A stretch of DNA of 64,000 bases from Actinomadura coerulea (lineage in GTDB: Bacteria > Actinomycetota > Actinomycetes > Streptosporangiales > Streptosporangiaceae). The notes below the pieces were generated by a model that had not been told where the DNA came from, did not search any database, and saw nothing but the letters and a program-made list of their open reading frames with translations. Shown in pieces: positions 46,750-54,938 of this stretch (position 1 is its first letter; every line of letters begins with the position of its first letter). The stretch is from positions 3,162,001-3,226,000 of the forward strand of contig NZ_JACHMQ010000001.1 of the NCBI RefSeq assembly GCF_014208105.1, read 5' to 3'. Both the position numbers and the translations under genes were made by a program.

Positions 46750-47209
46750 CAAGCGGTGCTTTCCCGGTCGCAGGGGGTTTGCTTCACGCCCGGTTTCGGG
46801 TCCGGCAGGACGCCGGCGGGCGGAAATCCAAAGAGAATGACCACAGAAATGATCGGGTTTCCCCGTCCCCTTTCACCCCGGGTTCCCTCCGGGGGACGCA
46901 CATCGCCCGCGCGATCCCGGAGCCAACGCCCTGTGTTCCGGCCAATACGGAGCGCCGCCGCTTTCCGCCCTCGCCCGTCTTCCGCCCTCGTCCCACGATC
47001 TACTCAGGAGTAGCGAGGTCACAGTCAACCAGCCGGTCACATGCCTCGCAATCCCCTCAAAAGCAGAAGTTGCCGGGCCCCATTGCTAACAGGAGTGACA
47101 AAATCATCGGCCGCCAGGTCCGTTCCGGACCCGCCGGACGCTCGCCGGGTGACAAAGGTTGACAACCGGATCCGGCCAGGCCGGTCACGCTCGGTGAACG
47201 GCGGGCCCG
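46750..47209. promoter_or_regulatory. 460-bp non-coding gap before the first NRPS gene; probable promoter region
   Basis: No gene is seen here. It separates the free-standing A gene from the NRPS gene on the same strand. It holds a perfect inverted repeat at 47000-47013 and a GC hairpin CCGGCC-A-GGCCGG at 47172-47184, overlapping palindrome CCGGATCCGG at 47166-47175, just after the A gene stop. On the minus strand a TTGACT lies near 47022-47027, but I cannot find a convincing -10 at proper spacing. I checked for the missing end of the A protein in other frames here and found none. Confidence 0.5.
47000..47013. promoter_or_regulatory. Candidate operator upstream of the NRPS operon
   Basis: CTACTC-AG-GAGTAG is a perfect 6-2-6 inverted repeat, 251 bp before the first NRPS start and beside a TTGACT on the minus strand. 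The cognate regulator is unknown; no regulator gene lies inside the NRPS locus. Confidence 0.45.
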
Positions 47210-48766
47210 CTACCTGCCCGGGTACTCGTGCACCACCACCGCGGCGGCCCGCACCGCCGGGTGGCGCTGCAGCACCGCCTCGATCTCGCCCAACTCCATC
47301 CGCACCCCGGCGATCTTGACCTGGCGGTCGACGCGCCCCAGGTACTGCAGGGTGGGGCGGTCCTCCCCGCCCGCGCCGGGCGGCAGCACCCGCACCGCGT
47401 CGCCCGTCCGGTACAGGCGCCCGGTCGGGGACGCGCCGAAGGGGTCCCGGTAGAACGCCTCGCGGGTGCGCTCGGCGTCACCGAGATAGCCGCGGCCGAC
47501 CACCACGCCGCCGACGAACAGCTCCCCTGTCTCGCCGACGTCGCACGCCGTCCAGGTGCCGCCGGCCGCGCCGCCCTCACCGTCCTGCCGCAGCACGTAC
47601 AGGCGCGCGTTGACGATCGGAGTGCCGATCGGCAGGCGGAGAAGGCCCAGGTCGCCGGCCGTCACGGTGTGGTGCGTGACGTCGTCGGAGCACTCGGTCG
47701 GGCCGTAGGCGTTCAGCAGCCGGGCGTGCGGCACCGCCTCCAGCCAGCGGCGGGACAGCTCGGCCGGAAGCTCCTCGCCGGTGGCGATCATCCAGCGCAG
47801 GCCCGCCAGCGGGCGGGCCCCGGCCCCCGCGGCCGGGGCCGCGCCGGACACCGCCAGATCGTCCAGCAGGTGCCTGACCATGGTCGGGACGAGCTCGACG
47901 ACCGTGATGCCCTGCGCGTCCACCGCGCGGGCGAACGCGACCGGGTCGTGGCCCACCTCGTCGCCGACCACGTCCACCCGGCCGCCCAGCAGCAGCGGGC
48001 AGAGCATCTGCCAGATCGAGATGTCGAACCCCAGCGGGGCGGTGAAGGCGACCACGTCGCCGCCGGTCAGCTCCAAGTCGATGATCTTCGCCCAGAGGTG
48101 GTTGAGCATGCCCTGGTGCTCGACGACCGCGCCCTTGGGGCGGCCCGTCGAGCCCGAGGTGAACAGCACGTACCGGGGCTGGTCGAGCGCGCGCAGGCGC
48201 GGCTCCCCCGCCCACGGGGCCAGGCCGTCCGCCCGGGAGGCGGCGACGACGCGGCAGCCCGCCTCCGCCGCCCCCTCCAGCAGCGCCGGCGCCGGTTCGC
48301 GGTGCGAGCCCACCGTGATCAGCAGCGCCGCGCCGGCCCGGTCGAGGACGTCGCGGACGCGGGCGGCGGGCCAGGTCTCGTCGGCCGGGACGTACAGGGC
48401 GCCGACCAGCTCGATCGCGAGGAACGCGGCGATGACGCCCGCGCAGCGGCCGCCGCCCACGCCGACGACCTCGCCGGGGCGGACGCCCTCGTCCTCCAGC
48501 AGCGCGGCGAGCCGGCGCGCCTCGGCGGCCAGCCCGGCGTAGGAGAGCGTCCGGTGCTCGTCGGCGACGGCGGGGCGGTCGCGTTCGGCGGCGATCCACT
48601 CCACCCGCGCGATGACCGGGGCGGCGAGGTCGACGTCCCGCTCGCGGAGCATCCCGAGCCGCGCGGCCAGCTCGCGGGCGCGCTCCGCCTGCGCCGCGGG
48701 CACGTCCAGGGCGGGCAGCCCGGCCAGGGGCAGCAGCCGGTCCACGGCGGGTCCGCGAGCACTCAT
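47210..48766 (-). CDS. Free-standing adenylation protein lacking its C-terminal tail (probable Dap-activating)
   Basis: A 518-residue A domain without carrier domain. ATG 48766 has GGAGAG upstream. Motifs A1-A8 are present: [67 protein letters not shown] and LGRVDRQVKIAGVRMELGEIE. The protein ends at RAAAVVVHEYPGR, so A9-A10 with the catalytic lysine, about 60-100 residues, is missing. The substrate code read by eye is D-I-W-E-I-T-A-D-D-K, which I associate with small diamino acids. It is divergent from the SbnA/SbnB genes that make L-2,3-diaminopropionate. It probably loads module 2 of the NRPS encoded just downstream, completed by the A* fragment there. Confidence 0.88.
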   Translation of the reverse strand: MSARGPAVDRLLPLAGLPALDVPAAQAERARELAARLGMLRERDVDLAAPVIARVEWIAAERDRPAVADEHRTLSYAGLAAEARRLAALLEDEGVRPGEVVGVGGGRCAGVIAAFLAIELVGALYVPADETWPAARVRDVLDRAGAALLITVGSHREPAPALLEGAAEAGCRVVAASRADGLAPWAGEPRLRALDQPRYVLFTSGSTGRPKGAVVEHQGMLNHLWAKIIDLELTGGDVVAFTAPLGFDISIWQMLCPLLLGGRVDVVGDEVGHDPVAFARAVDAQGITVVELVPTMVRHLLDDLAVSGAAPAAGAGARPLAGLRWMIATGEELPAELSRRWLEAVPHARLLNAYGPTECSDDVTHHTVTAGDLGLLRLPIGTPIVNARLYVLRQDGEGGAAGGTWTACDVGETGELFVGGVVVGRGYLGDAERTREAFYRDPFGASPTGRLYRTGDAVRVLPPGAGGEDRPTLQYLGRVDRQVKIAGVRMELGEIEAVLQRHPAVRAAAVVVHEYPGR

Positions 48767-49002
48767 CTTTACTCTCCGTGTTGTAGGACTTCTCCGCTGT
48801 AACAGAAAAACAAGCGGCCGCCATAGCCTAAGTCCGGCTCGGCAGAAGCACCACGCATTCTGTCCTACCGGTGGGTAATCAGGGGGTTGCGGCGGCAAGA
48901 TGCCCGCAGGTACCGTGATGCCTCGCCATGGCTCTGGCGTGAAGCCCGCGGCGAACTTCGGGGGAAGACGAGGGAATTGCTTCTTCATTTCAGGATGGCA
49001 GC

Positions 49003-49968
49003 GTGCCGATAATAACCTCGCCGCAGGAATTCAACGTCGACGACCTTTACGTCGATCTTCGGCATGTCATCGAAAGCCCGCTCTACCTCAAATGCGAGGG
49101 TTTCAACTTCGCCGGTTCGGTAAAGCTGAAGGCGGCCGCGGCGATGGTGGAGGCGGCCGAGCGCGACGGCGCGCTCACCCCCGACTCGATCATCGTGGAG
49201 TCGTCGTCGGGCAACCTCGGGATCGCGCTCAGCCTGATCGCCGCGAGCCGCGGCCTGCGGTTCGTGTGCGTCACCGACCCGCGCTGCAACCCGGCGTCGA
49301 TGCGGGTCATGCGGGCCCTCGGCGCGGAGGTGCGCGTGGTGTCCGACCGGGACGCCAACGGCGGCTACCTCGGCGGGCGCATCGACTACGTCCGGAACCT
49401 GTGCGCGTCCGGTGACGGGTACGTGTGGCTGAACCAGTACGCCAACCGCAACAACTGGCTGGCGCACTACCGCGGGACCGCCCCGGCGATCGACCGCGAG
49501 TTCCCCGACCTGGAGGTGCTGTTCGTCGGCGCCGGGACGACCGGCACGTTGATGGGCTGCGCCCGCTACTTCCGCGAGCACCGCCGGCCCGTCACGGTCG
49601 TGGCGGTGGACGCGGTCGGCTCGGTCACCTTCGGCGGCCTCCCCGAGCGCCGGATGGTGCCGGGCCTCGGCACCAGCAGCAAGCCGGACATGGTGGACGA
49701 GTCGTTCATCGACGACGTCGTGCACGTCCCCGAGACCGACACGATCCGGACCGTCCACGCGCTGGCCTCGCGAGGGTTCCTGTTCGGCGGCTCCACCGGC
49801 ACCGTCGTGTCGGGCGCCGCCCGCTGGCTGGAGGCCAAGTACCCCGGCGAGGACCCCGTGGCCGTGGCCATCGCCCCCGACCTCGGCGAACGCTACCTCG
49901 ATTCCATCTACGAGGAGAACTGGCTGCGCGAACACTTCGGCGACCCCGCCGCTATCCTCGGCGACTGA
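49003..49968 (+). CDS. sbnA: SbnA-like N-(2-amino-2-carboxyethyl)-L-glutamate synthase (Dap pathway)
   Basis: A 321-residue PLP enzyme of the cysteine-synthase fold. It should join O-phospho-L-serine to L-glutamate, the first step to L-2,3-diaminopropionate. It has the PLP Lys in NFAGSVKLKAAAAM, the substrate loop VESSSGNLGIALSL and the phosphate-binding FVGAGTTGTLMGCARYF. GGSTGTVVSGAARWLEAK is near the end. These match SbnA/VioB-type proteins more than housekeeping CysK, and the SbnB-like gene follows after 28 bp. The GTG 49003 has AGGATGG upstream. Divergent from the free-standing A gene; the 236-bp gap must hold both promoters. Confidence 0.9.
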   Translation: MPIITSPQEFNVDDLYVDLRHVIESPLYLKCEGFNFAGSVKLKAAAAMVEAAERDGALTPDSIIVESSSGNLGIALSLIAASRGLRFVCVTDPRCNPASMRVMRALGAEVRVVSDRDANGGYLGGRIDYVRNLCASGDGYVWLNQYANRNNWLAHYRGTAPAIDREFPDLEVLFVGAGTTGTLMGCARYFREHRRPVTVVAVDAVGSVTFGGLPERRMVPGLGTSSKPDMVDESFIDDVVHVPETDTIRTVHALASRGFLFGGSTGTVVSGAARWLEAKYPGEDPVAVAIAPDLGERYLDSIYEENWLREHFGDPAAILGD

Positions 49969-49996
49969 TCATCTACAGGAATACGGAGTTCCGCCC

Positions 49997-51022
49997 ATGA
50001 CGCAGGCCCCAACGTTCGCCGTGGTCTCCGGCGCCCAGGTCCACGAGGCCGTCGCCGGACGCGAGGCGGAGGTCACGCGGATGGTCGAGGCGGCCTACCG
50101 GCTGCACGGCGAGGGCCTGACGGTCAACCCCGACTCCTACTTCCTGCGCTTCCCCGACCGCCCGTCCGACCGGATCATCGCCCTGCCCGCCTCGGTCAAG
50201 GGCTCCGTCGGCGTGCACGGAATCAAGTGGATCTCCAGCTTCCCCGGCAACGTCGCGGACGGCATCCCGCGCGCGTCGGCCGTGCTGATCCTCAACGACG
50301 CCGAGACGGGCTACCCGTTCGCGTGCCTGGAGAGCTCCATCATCTCCGCCGCCCGCACCGCCGCGTCCGCCGCGCTGGCCGCCGCGGCCCTCGCCGACCG
50401 CCGCGGCCCGCGCCCCCGCCGGGTCGGCTTCGTCGGCGCCGGCCTCATCGCCCGCTACATCCACACCTATCTGGCGGGCAACGGCTTCGACTTCGACGAG
50501 CTCGGCGTCCACGACCTGTCGCGCGAGCACGCCGAGGGCTTCCAGGGCTACCTGGAGCGCGCCGACAAGGGCGAGACCACGATCCACGACTCGGCCGAGT
50601 CGCTGATCCGCTCGTCCGACCTGGTCGTCTTCGCGACCGTCGCGGGCGAGCCGCACGTCACCGACCCGGGCTGGTTCGCGCACAACCCCCTCGTCCTGCA
50701 CGTGTCGCTGCGCGACCTCTCCTCTGAGATCATCCTGTCGTCGTACAACGTCGTGGACGACGTCGAGCACTGCATGAAGGCGAACACGTCCCCGCACCTG
50801 GCCGAGCAGCGGGTCGGCCACCGCGACTTCGTCGCCGGGACCCTGTACGACGTCCTGACGGGCACGACGACCCCGCCCGCCGACAAGCCGGTGGTGTTCT
50901 CCCCGTTCGGCCTCGGCGTCCTCGACCTGGCCGTGGCGAAGTACGTCTACGACCAGGTCGCGTCGTCGGGCGCGCTGAACACCGTCCCCGGCTTCTTCCA
51001 CGAGATGAAGCGCTACGGCTGA
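49997..51022 (+). CDS. sbnB: SbnB-like N-(2-amino-2-carboxyethyl)-L-glutamate dehydrogenase (Dap pathway)
   Basis: A 341-residue NAD-dependent enzyme of the ornithine cyclodeaminase fold. It should oxidise and hydrolyse the SbnA product to L-2,3-diaminopropionate plus 2-oxoglutarate. Landmarks are the N-terminal GVHGIKWISSFPGNVADG and ASAVLILNDAETGYPFACLE, SAARTAASAALAAAAL, the Rossmann turn GFVGAGLIARYIHTYL, and LHVSLRDLSSEIILSS. The WISSFPGN segment is characteristic of SbnB/VioK-like proteins. ATG 49997 lies 28 bp after the SbnA stop. The pair gives the NRPS locus its non-protein amino acid. Confidence 0.92.
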   Translation: MTQAPTFAVVSGAQVHEAVAGREAEVTRMVEAAYRLHGEGLTVNPDSYFLRFPDRPSDRIIALPASVKGSVGVHGIKWISSFPGNVADGIPRASAVLILNDAETGYPFACLESSIISAARTAASAALAAAALADRRGPRPRRVGFVGAGLIARYIHTYLAGNGFDFDELGVHDLSREHAEGFQGYLERADKGETTIHDSAESLIRSSDLVVFATVAGEPHVTDPGWFAHNPLVLHVSLRDLSSEIILSSYNVVDDVEHCMKANTSPHLAEQRVGHRDFVAGTLYDVLTGTTTPPADKPVVFSPFGLGVLDLAVAKYVYDQVASSGALNTVPGFFHEMKRYG

Positions 51023-51036
51023 CGGCGGCGGTCCCG

Positions 51037-51486
51037 TCAGGCGTGCACCGCGGGGTTGAGGACTTCGTCGCACCACTGCCGGAAGGTGGTCGGGGTGTCG
51101 ACCGCGTGCCGGGGCGTGCGGACGATCGCGTCGTCCAGGCCGTTCTCCTTGGCCGCCAGCATGTCGAGCATGCTCTGGACCATGGCGCCGGACATGCCTC
51201 GGGCGGTGAGCCGGTCCGCGAGGGCCTCGGCGGAGATCTGCTCGTACCGGACAGAGGTCCCGAGACTCTCGGAGATGACGGCGGCCATGTCGTCGTAGGA
51301 CAGGTTCTCGGGGCCCAGCAGGGGAATCTCCTCCTGGCCGGTCCACGTGGGGTCGAGCAGCAGGCGGGCGGCGACGGCCGCGATGTCCCGCGTGGCGACG
51401 AGGCGCAGCTCGCGGTCGGGGGAGATCACGTCGAAGAACAGGCCCCGCTCCTTGATCGTCGCGGCCTGCCGGAGCACGTTGTCCAT
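51037..51486 (-). pseudogene. NmrA-like NAD(P)-binding protein, 5' half missing
   Basis: Only the C-terminal half (149 residues) of an NmrA/azoreductase-like SDR remains: GFMDNVLRQAATIKERG, ELRLVATRDIAAVAARLLLD, IPLLGPENLSYDDMAAVISE. Normal family length is about 280-300 residues. The Rossmann GxxGxxG N-terminus that should lie to the right is gone: the frame there runs into a TetR remnant on the other strand. The ATG marked is an internal Met (the family's conserved FMDN). Probably non-functional. Confidence 0.75.
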
Positions 51487-51518
51487 GAAACCGGCCGCGG
51501 CCAGCGCCCGGAAGGTAG

Positions 51519-51824
51519 GTGCGGGCGTGCCGGCTCTGCATCGCCGAAGCCGAGCGCCTGCCCGGCAGCTCCAGCGCCTACTTCGACGCCATCTTCGCCA
51601 CCACCCAGGAGCGCCTCACCGGCTACCTGGCAGAGCACGACGTCCCGGACGCCGCGGCCCTCGCCGAGGACCTGCTCGCCCGGACGGTGCTCCCGCGCCT
51701 GTTCCGCACGCTCCTCAACGTCGAGGCCCCGAGCAGGGACGACCCCGGCGAGGAGGTCCTGTCCGAGGCCGTGGATCTTCCCGCGCTCCGCCGGCTGGCG
51801 TCGGCGGCCCTGCGGGGAGGCTAG
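51519..51824 (+). pseudogene. TetR-family regulator, N-terminal DNA-binding half missing
   Basis: A 101-residue remnant that reads as the C-terminal dimerisation domain of an AefR-like TetR: RLCIAEAERLPGSSSAYFDA, then LARTVLPRLFRTLLNVE. An in-frame TAG sits immediately before the GTG used here, and no helix-turn-helix is present. It faces away from the NmrA remnant with a 32-bp gap. This looks like what is left of a divergent NmrA/TetR pair after a deletion. Confidence 0.65.
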
Positions 51825-51875
51825 GCGCCGGCCGTCCGGCCGGAGCCGAGGTCTTCGGCGAGACGAAGCACGCGG

Positions 51876-53135
51876 TCAGAGGCCGATGTCGGCCCTGGCG
51901 CCCAGGGGGGAGCCTTCGGCGGGAGTGGGGCCGCGGTCGGAGGCCGCGTCGGGGCCGGGGTTCGCCGGGGCGGAGGCCGCGGCGGTGCGGGCTTGGCGCA
52001 GTTCGAGCCGGTGTGAGATGACGGCCAGCACCAGAGCGGCGGCGGCCAGGGCGGCCCCGACGGCGTTGGGCGCCGCGTAGCCGAGGCCCGCGGAGATCAC
52101 CAGGCCGCCGAACCAGGCGGCCAGGGCGTTGCCCAGGTTGAAGGCGCCGATGTTGGCCGCGGAGGCGAGCGTCGGCGCGCCGTGGGCGTGGTCCAGGACG
52201 CGCTTCTGCAGCGGCGGGACGGTGGCGAAGCCGAGAAGGCCGATGAGGAAGACGGCCACGACCGACGCGGCCTTGCCGGAGGCCAGGAAGGTGAACAGCA
52301 GCAGGACCACCGCCAGGCCGCCCAGGGCGGTGTAGAGCATCGGCATGAGCCTGCGGTCCGCGAAACGGCCGCCGATGAGGTTCCCGGCCACCATGCCCAG
52401 CCCGAAGACCACCAGCAGCCAGGTGACGGAGGACTCCGCGAAGCCGCCGACCTCGGTCATCATCGGCGCGATGTAGGTGATCGCGGCGAACACGCCTCCG
52501 AAGCCGAGGACCGTCATGGCCATGGCCAGGACGACCTGGGTGTTCCTGAAGGCGGCCACCTCGTGCCGCAGCCGTACCCCTTCCGGCTTGGGCACGTCCG
52601 GTACGAGCCTGGCGACGCCGGCCAGGCCGAGCACGCCGAGGGCCGCGACGATCAGGAAGGTCACGCGCCAGCCCGCGCTCTGGCCCACGAACGTTCCCAG
52701 GGGCACGCCGACGACGTTGGCCACGGTCAGGCCGGTGAACATCATGGAGATGGCGCCGGCCTTCTTGTCCGGCGCGACGAGTTCGGCGGCGACGACGGAG
52801 CCGATGCCGAAGAAGGCGCCGTGGGCCAGCGAGGCCACCACCCGGCCGGTCAGCATGACGGCGAAGACCGGGGCGGCGGCGGAGATGAGGTTGCCGAGGA
52901 TGAACAGGCCCATGAGCAGCATGAGCATGTTCTTGCGAGAGATCCTGGTGCCGAGGACGGTCATGATCGGCGCGCCGGCCACGACGCCGAGGGCGTAGCC
53001 GGTGACCAGGAGGCCGGCTGTCGGCACGGACACGCCGAGGTCCGCGCCGACCTGGGGCAGCAGCCCCATGATCACGAACTCCGTGGTGCCGATTCCGAAG
53101 GCCCCGATGGCCAGGGCCAGCAGTGCGAGCGGCAT
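51876..53135 (-). CDS. MFS exporter, DHA1 (AraJ/YdhP-like) family
   Basis: A 419-residue 12-TM transporter. It has the N-terminal LALAIGAFGIGTTEFVIMGL, motif A-like GTRISRKNMLML and ARLVPDVPKPEG in the central loop. A polar C-terminal tail of about 40 residues follows the last helix (AAALVLAVISHRLELRQ). The opening is that of the AraJ/chloramphenicol-efflux group. ATG 53135 has GGAGGA upstream. It is divergent from a MarR regulator that probably represses it. As the closest exporter to the NRPS genes it could export their peptide, but the MarR pairing fits general drug efflux equally well. Confidence 0.9.
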   Translation of the reverse strand: MPLALLALAIGAFGIGTTEFVIMGLLPQVGADLGVSVPTAGLLVTGYALGVVAGAPIMTVLGTRISRKNMLMLLMGLFILGNLISAAAPVFAVMLTGRVVASLAHGAFFGIGSVVAAELVAPDKKAGAISMMFTGLTVANVVGVPLGTFVGQSAGWRVTFLIVAALGVLGLAGVARLVPDVPKPEGVRLRHEVAAFRNTQVVLAMAMTVLGFGGVFAAITYIAPMMTEVGGFAESSVTWLLVVFGLGMVAGNLIGGRFADRRLMPMLYTALGGLAVVLLLFTFLASGKAASVVAVFLIGLLGFATVPPLQKRVLDHAHGAPTLASAANIGAFNLGNALAAWFGGLVISAGLGYAAPNAVGAALAAAALVLAVISHRLELRQARTAAASAPANPGPDAASDRGPTPAEGSPLGARADIGL

Positions 53136-53176
53136 GGTGAGCGGTCCTCCCGAGGTTCCGGACTAGGTTGTGCAAG

Positions 53177-53189
53177 CGCTCTAAGAGCG
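53177..53189. promoter_or_regulatory. Candidate MarR operator
   Basis: CGCTCT-A-AGAGCG is a perfect 6-1-6 inverted repeat in the gap between the divergent MFS (start 53135) and MarR (start 53307) genes, 42 bp upstream of the MFS start. The same gap has an AT-rich stretch (53190-53205) suitable for a promoter. Confidence 0.5.
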
Positions 53190-53306
53190 TAGACAATAAT
53201 TGCATACGCGGGCTAATGGCAAGCGCGGGTATAGTGAGGTCCGTGACACGGCGGTGGGCGCCCTGCCGGCGCGTCCGCCCGCACGACGCGACCGAGGGAG
53301 CCGCTC

Positions 53307-53774
53307 ATGACCGCCACCGACCCGGCGATGACCGCACTGGCGCACAGCTGGTCGGCGCTCTCGCTGCTGCACGGCCGTATCGAGAGCAGGGTCGAACGCG
53401 CGCTCCAGGCCGGGCACCGGTTGAGCGCACGCGAGTACTCACTGCTGGACGTGCTGAGCCGCCAGCACGACGGCGAGGGCGGACACCTGCAGATGCGGCA
53501 GGTCGCCGACTCGGTCGTCCTCAGCCAGAGCGCCACCACGCGGCTGGTGACCCGGTTGGAGGACCGCGGGCTGCTCTCCCGCTACCTGTGCCCCACCGAC
53601 CGCCGCGGCATCTACACCGACGTCACCGACGACGGCCTGCGCCTGCTGGAGGAGGCCCGCCCCACCCACAACACGGCTCTGCGCGAGGCCCTCGACCAGG
53701 CAGCCGCCGAGCCCGCGCTCGCGCCCCTGGTCCATGCCGTGCTGCAACTGCAGGACGGCGTCCAGCCCGCCTGA
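53307..53774 (+). CDS. MarR-family transcriptional regulator
   Basis: A 155-residue winged-helix dimeric regulator. HRLSAREYSLLDVLSRQHDG leads into the recognition region QMRQVADSVVLSQSATTRLV and TRLEDRGLLSR, with the wing LCPTDRRGIYTDVTDDG; all are standard MarR features. ATG 53307 has GGGAG upstream. Divergent from the DHA1 exporter, with an inverted repeat between them. Confidence 0.93.
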   Translation: MTATDPAMTALAHSWSALSLLHGRIESRVERALQAGHRLSAREYSLLDVLSRQHDGEGGHLQMRQVADSVVLSQSATTRLVTRLEDRGLLSRYLCPTDRRGIYTDVTDDGLRLLEEARPTHNTALREALDQAAAEPALAPLVHAVLQLQDGVQPA

Positions 53775-53777
53775 CCT

Positions 53778-53795
53778 GCCGCCGCATGCGGCGGC
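53778..53795. terminator. Palindrome between convergent MarR and Uma2 genes, possible terminator
   Basis: GCCGCCGCATGCGGCGGC is a perfect 18-bp palindrome 4 bp after the MarR stop. Without a real loop it would form at most a 7-bp stem. It is placed where a two-way terminator is expected. Confidence 0.4.
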
Positions 53796-53863
53796 GCCGC
53801 GGAAGGCGCAGAGACGGCGCGGCGACCGCGGCCGGGTGGCCCGCGGTCGCCGCCGCCCTCGAC

Positions 53864-54457
53864 TCAGCCGAACTCGGAGGTGTCCAGCTCGATCTCGAAC
53901 GGCTCCGGCAGCGGCAGCGGCTTGCCGAACGGCACCTGGTCCATGTGCCCGTAGTCCCCGCCGTCCGGCCCACTGAACAGGCTCACCCTGTCTTCCTCGC
54001 GGTCTACCAGCAGGTAGAACGGGACTCCCGCCCGGGCGTAGCCGATCCGCTTCGCCTCTCGGTCCCGCTTCGGCTTACTGGACGTCACCTCGACCACCAT
54101 GACGATCGCGTCGTCACCTTCCACGGGCATCCACGAGGCAGCCCCCTGAAAGGGGTCCTTCTCTATGGATATGAATGTGATGTCCGGAATTACGCGGTTG
54201 TCGGGTTGCCCCTCAACGCCGGGCACCGTGAGGCCCTTGTTGCCGGAACACTCGAACTCGATGGCGCTGTACCGGATGACCTGGCGGATGATCTTGCCAA
54301 TGCATCGCTCGTGGTCGCCAAGGGGGGGTGGGGTCACGACGATCTCTCCGTCGATCAGCTCGGCTCGGAAGCCCTCCGGGGTGTCGAGGGCGAGGAAACC
54401 TTCCAGGACGACGTCCGCGTCTTCGTGCGACAGAGGCTCTTGAACCATCACAGTCAT
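53864..54457 (-). CDS. Uma2-family (DUF820) restriction-endonuclease-like protein
   Basis: A 197-residue protein of the PD-(D/E)xK-like Uma2 family, common in actinobacteria and cyanobacteria and of unknown role. Visible blocks are FRAELIDGEIVVTPPPLGDHE, VIPDITFI (catalytic-type Asp) and VMVVEVTSSKPKRDREAKR (E...K-like core), then GVPFYLLVDREEDRVSLF. ATG 54457 has GGAG 7 nt upstream. Codon use is a little less GC-rich than neighbours, as is frequent for this mobile family. Confidence 0.88.
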   Translation of the reverse strand: MTVMVQEPLSHEDADVVLEGFLALDTPEGFRAELIDGEIVVTPPPLGDHERCIGKIIRQVIRYSAIEFECSGNKGLTVPGVEGQPDNRVIPDITFISIEKDPFQGAASWMPVEGDDAIVMVVEVTSSKPKRDREAKRIGYARAGVPFYLLVDREEDRVSLFSGPDGGDYGHMDQVPFGKPLPLPEPFEIELDTSEFG

Positions 54458-54603
54458 GCCCTGCTCCTTTCCTCGCGAACGAGTCTATGAGCAGAGCGCC
54501 ACCTTCCGCATACAGATCGTAGTTGCCGAGCTCGACAGTCCCAGCGTACGGCGCCGCGCGTCGCGCGGGACTTAGAACGGGCGCGAGTGGGCACGGTCTG
54601 CCT

Positions 54604-54846
54604 ATGGATGAGCGAGATGTTCCGCGTGGGGACGTGCAGGAGCTGTCGGACTTCGAGCTGGTCGTGTACGAGACCGTGGCGGAGATCGACAAGGAGCGCG
54701 GGGCGGCGGACTTCGAGACGATCGGGGCGCTCGTGGACGCGCCCGAGGAGGATCTGTGGGCCGCGCTCGGCCACCTCGTGTCGATCAACCATCTGCACTC
54801 GACGAGCAAGGGCTACGTGCTCGGGCCGCACGACTGGGCGCCCTGA
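54604..54846 (+). CDS. Small conserved-looking protein, possible winged-helix fold
   Basis: An 80-residue acidic protein. I chose ATG 54604 (MDERDVPRGDVQELSDFEL) because the longer frame from 54523 runs into the promoter side of the divergent Uma2 gene. The pattern ELSDFELVVYETVAEID, FETIGALVDAPEEDLWAALGHLVSINHL looks like a helix-turn-helix/winged-helix of the sort that senses protein partners. I do not recognise a named family. No close operon partners; the acyl-CoA dehydrogenase follows after 92 bp. Confidence 0.6.
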   Translation: MDERDVPRGDVQELSDFELVVYETVAEIDKERGAADFETIGALVDAPEEDLWAALGHLVSINHLHSTSKGYVLGPHDWAP

Positions 54847-54938
54847 CCGTCCCGGTGGATGGGAAGGGCCCCGAGGCGGGGGGCGGGCGCACGGCACGAT
54901 GACCCGGTAGGCCTGGGACACGTGTGGGAGGACGCCCG

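Noticed and set aside
47166..47175. CCGGATCCGG palindrome as a specific operator
   Set aside because: A 10-bp GC palindrome is expected by chance in such DNA, and it overlaps a better hairpin.
46750..47209. Possibility that the missing end of the free-standing A protein lies here after a frameshift
   Set aside because: Reading past the TAG at 47210 and in the other frames gives no LPxxMVP or NGK-type motif.
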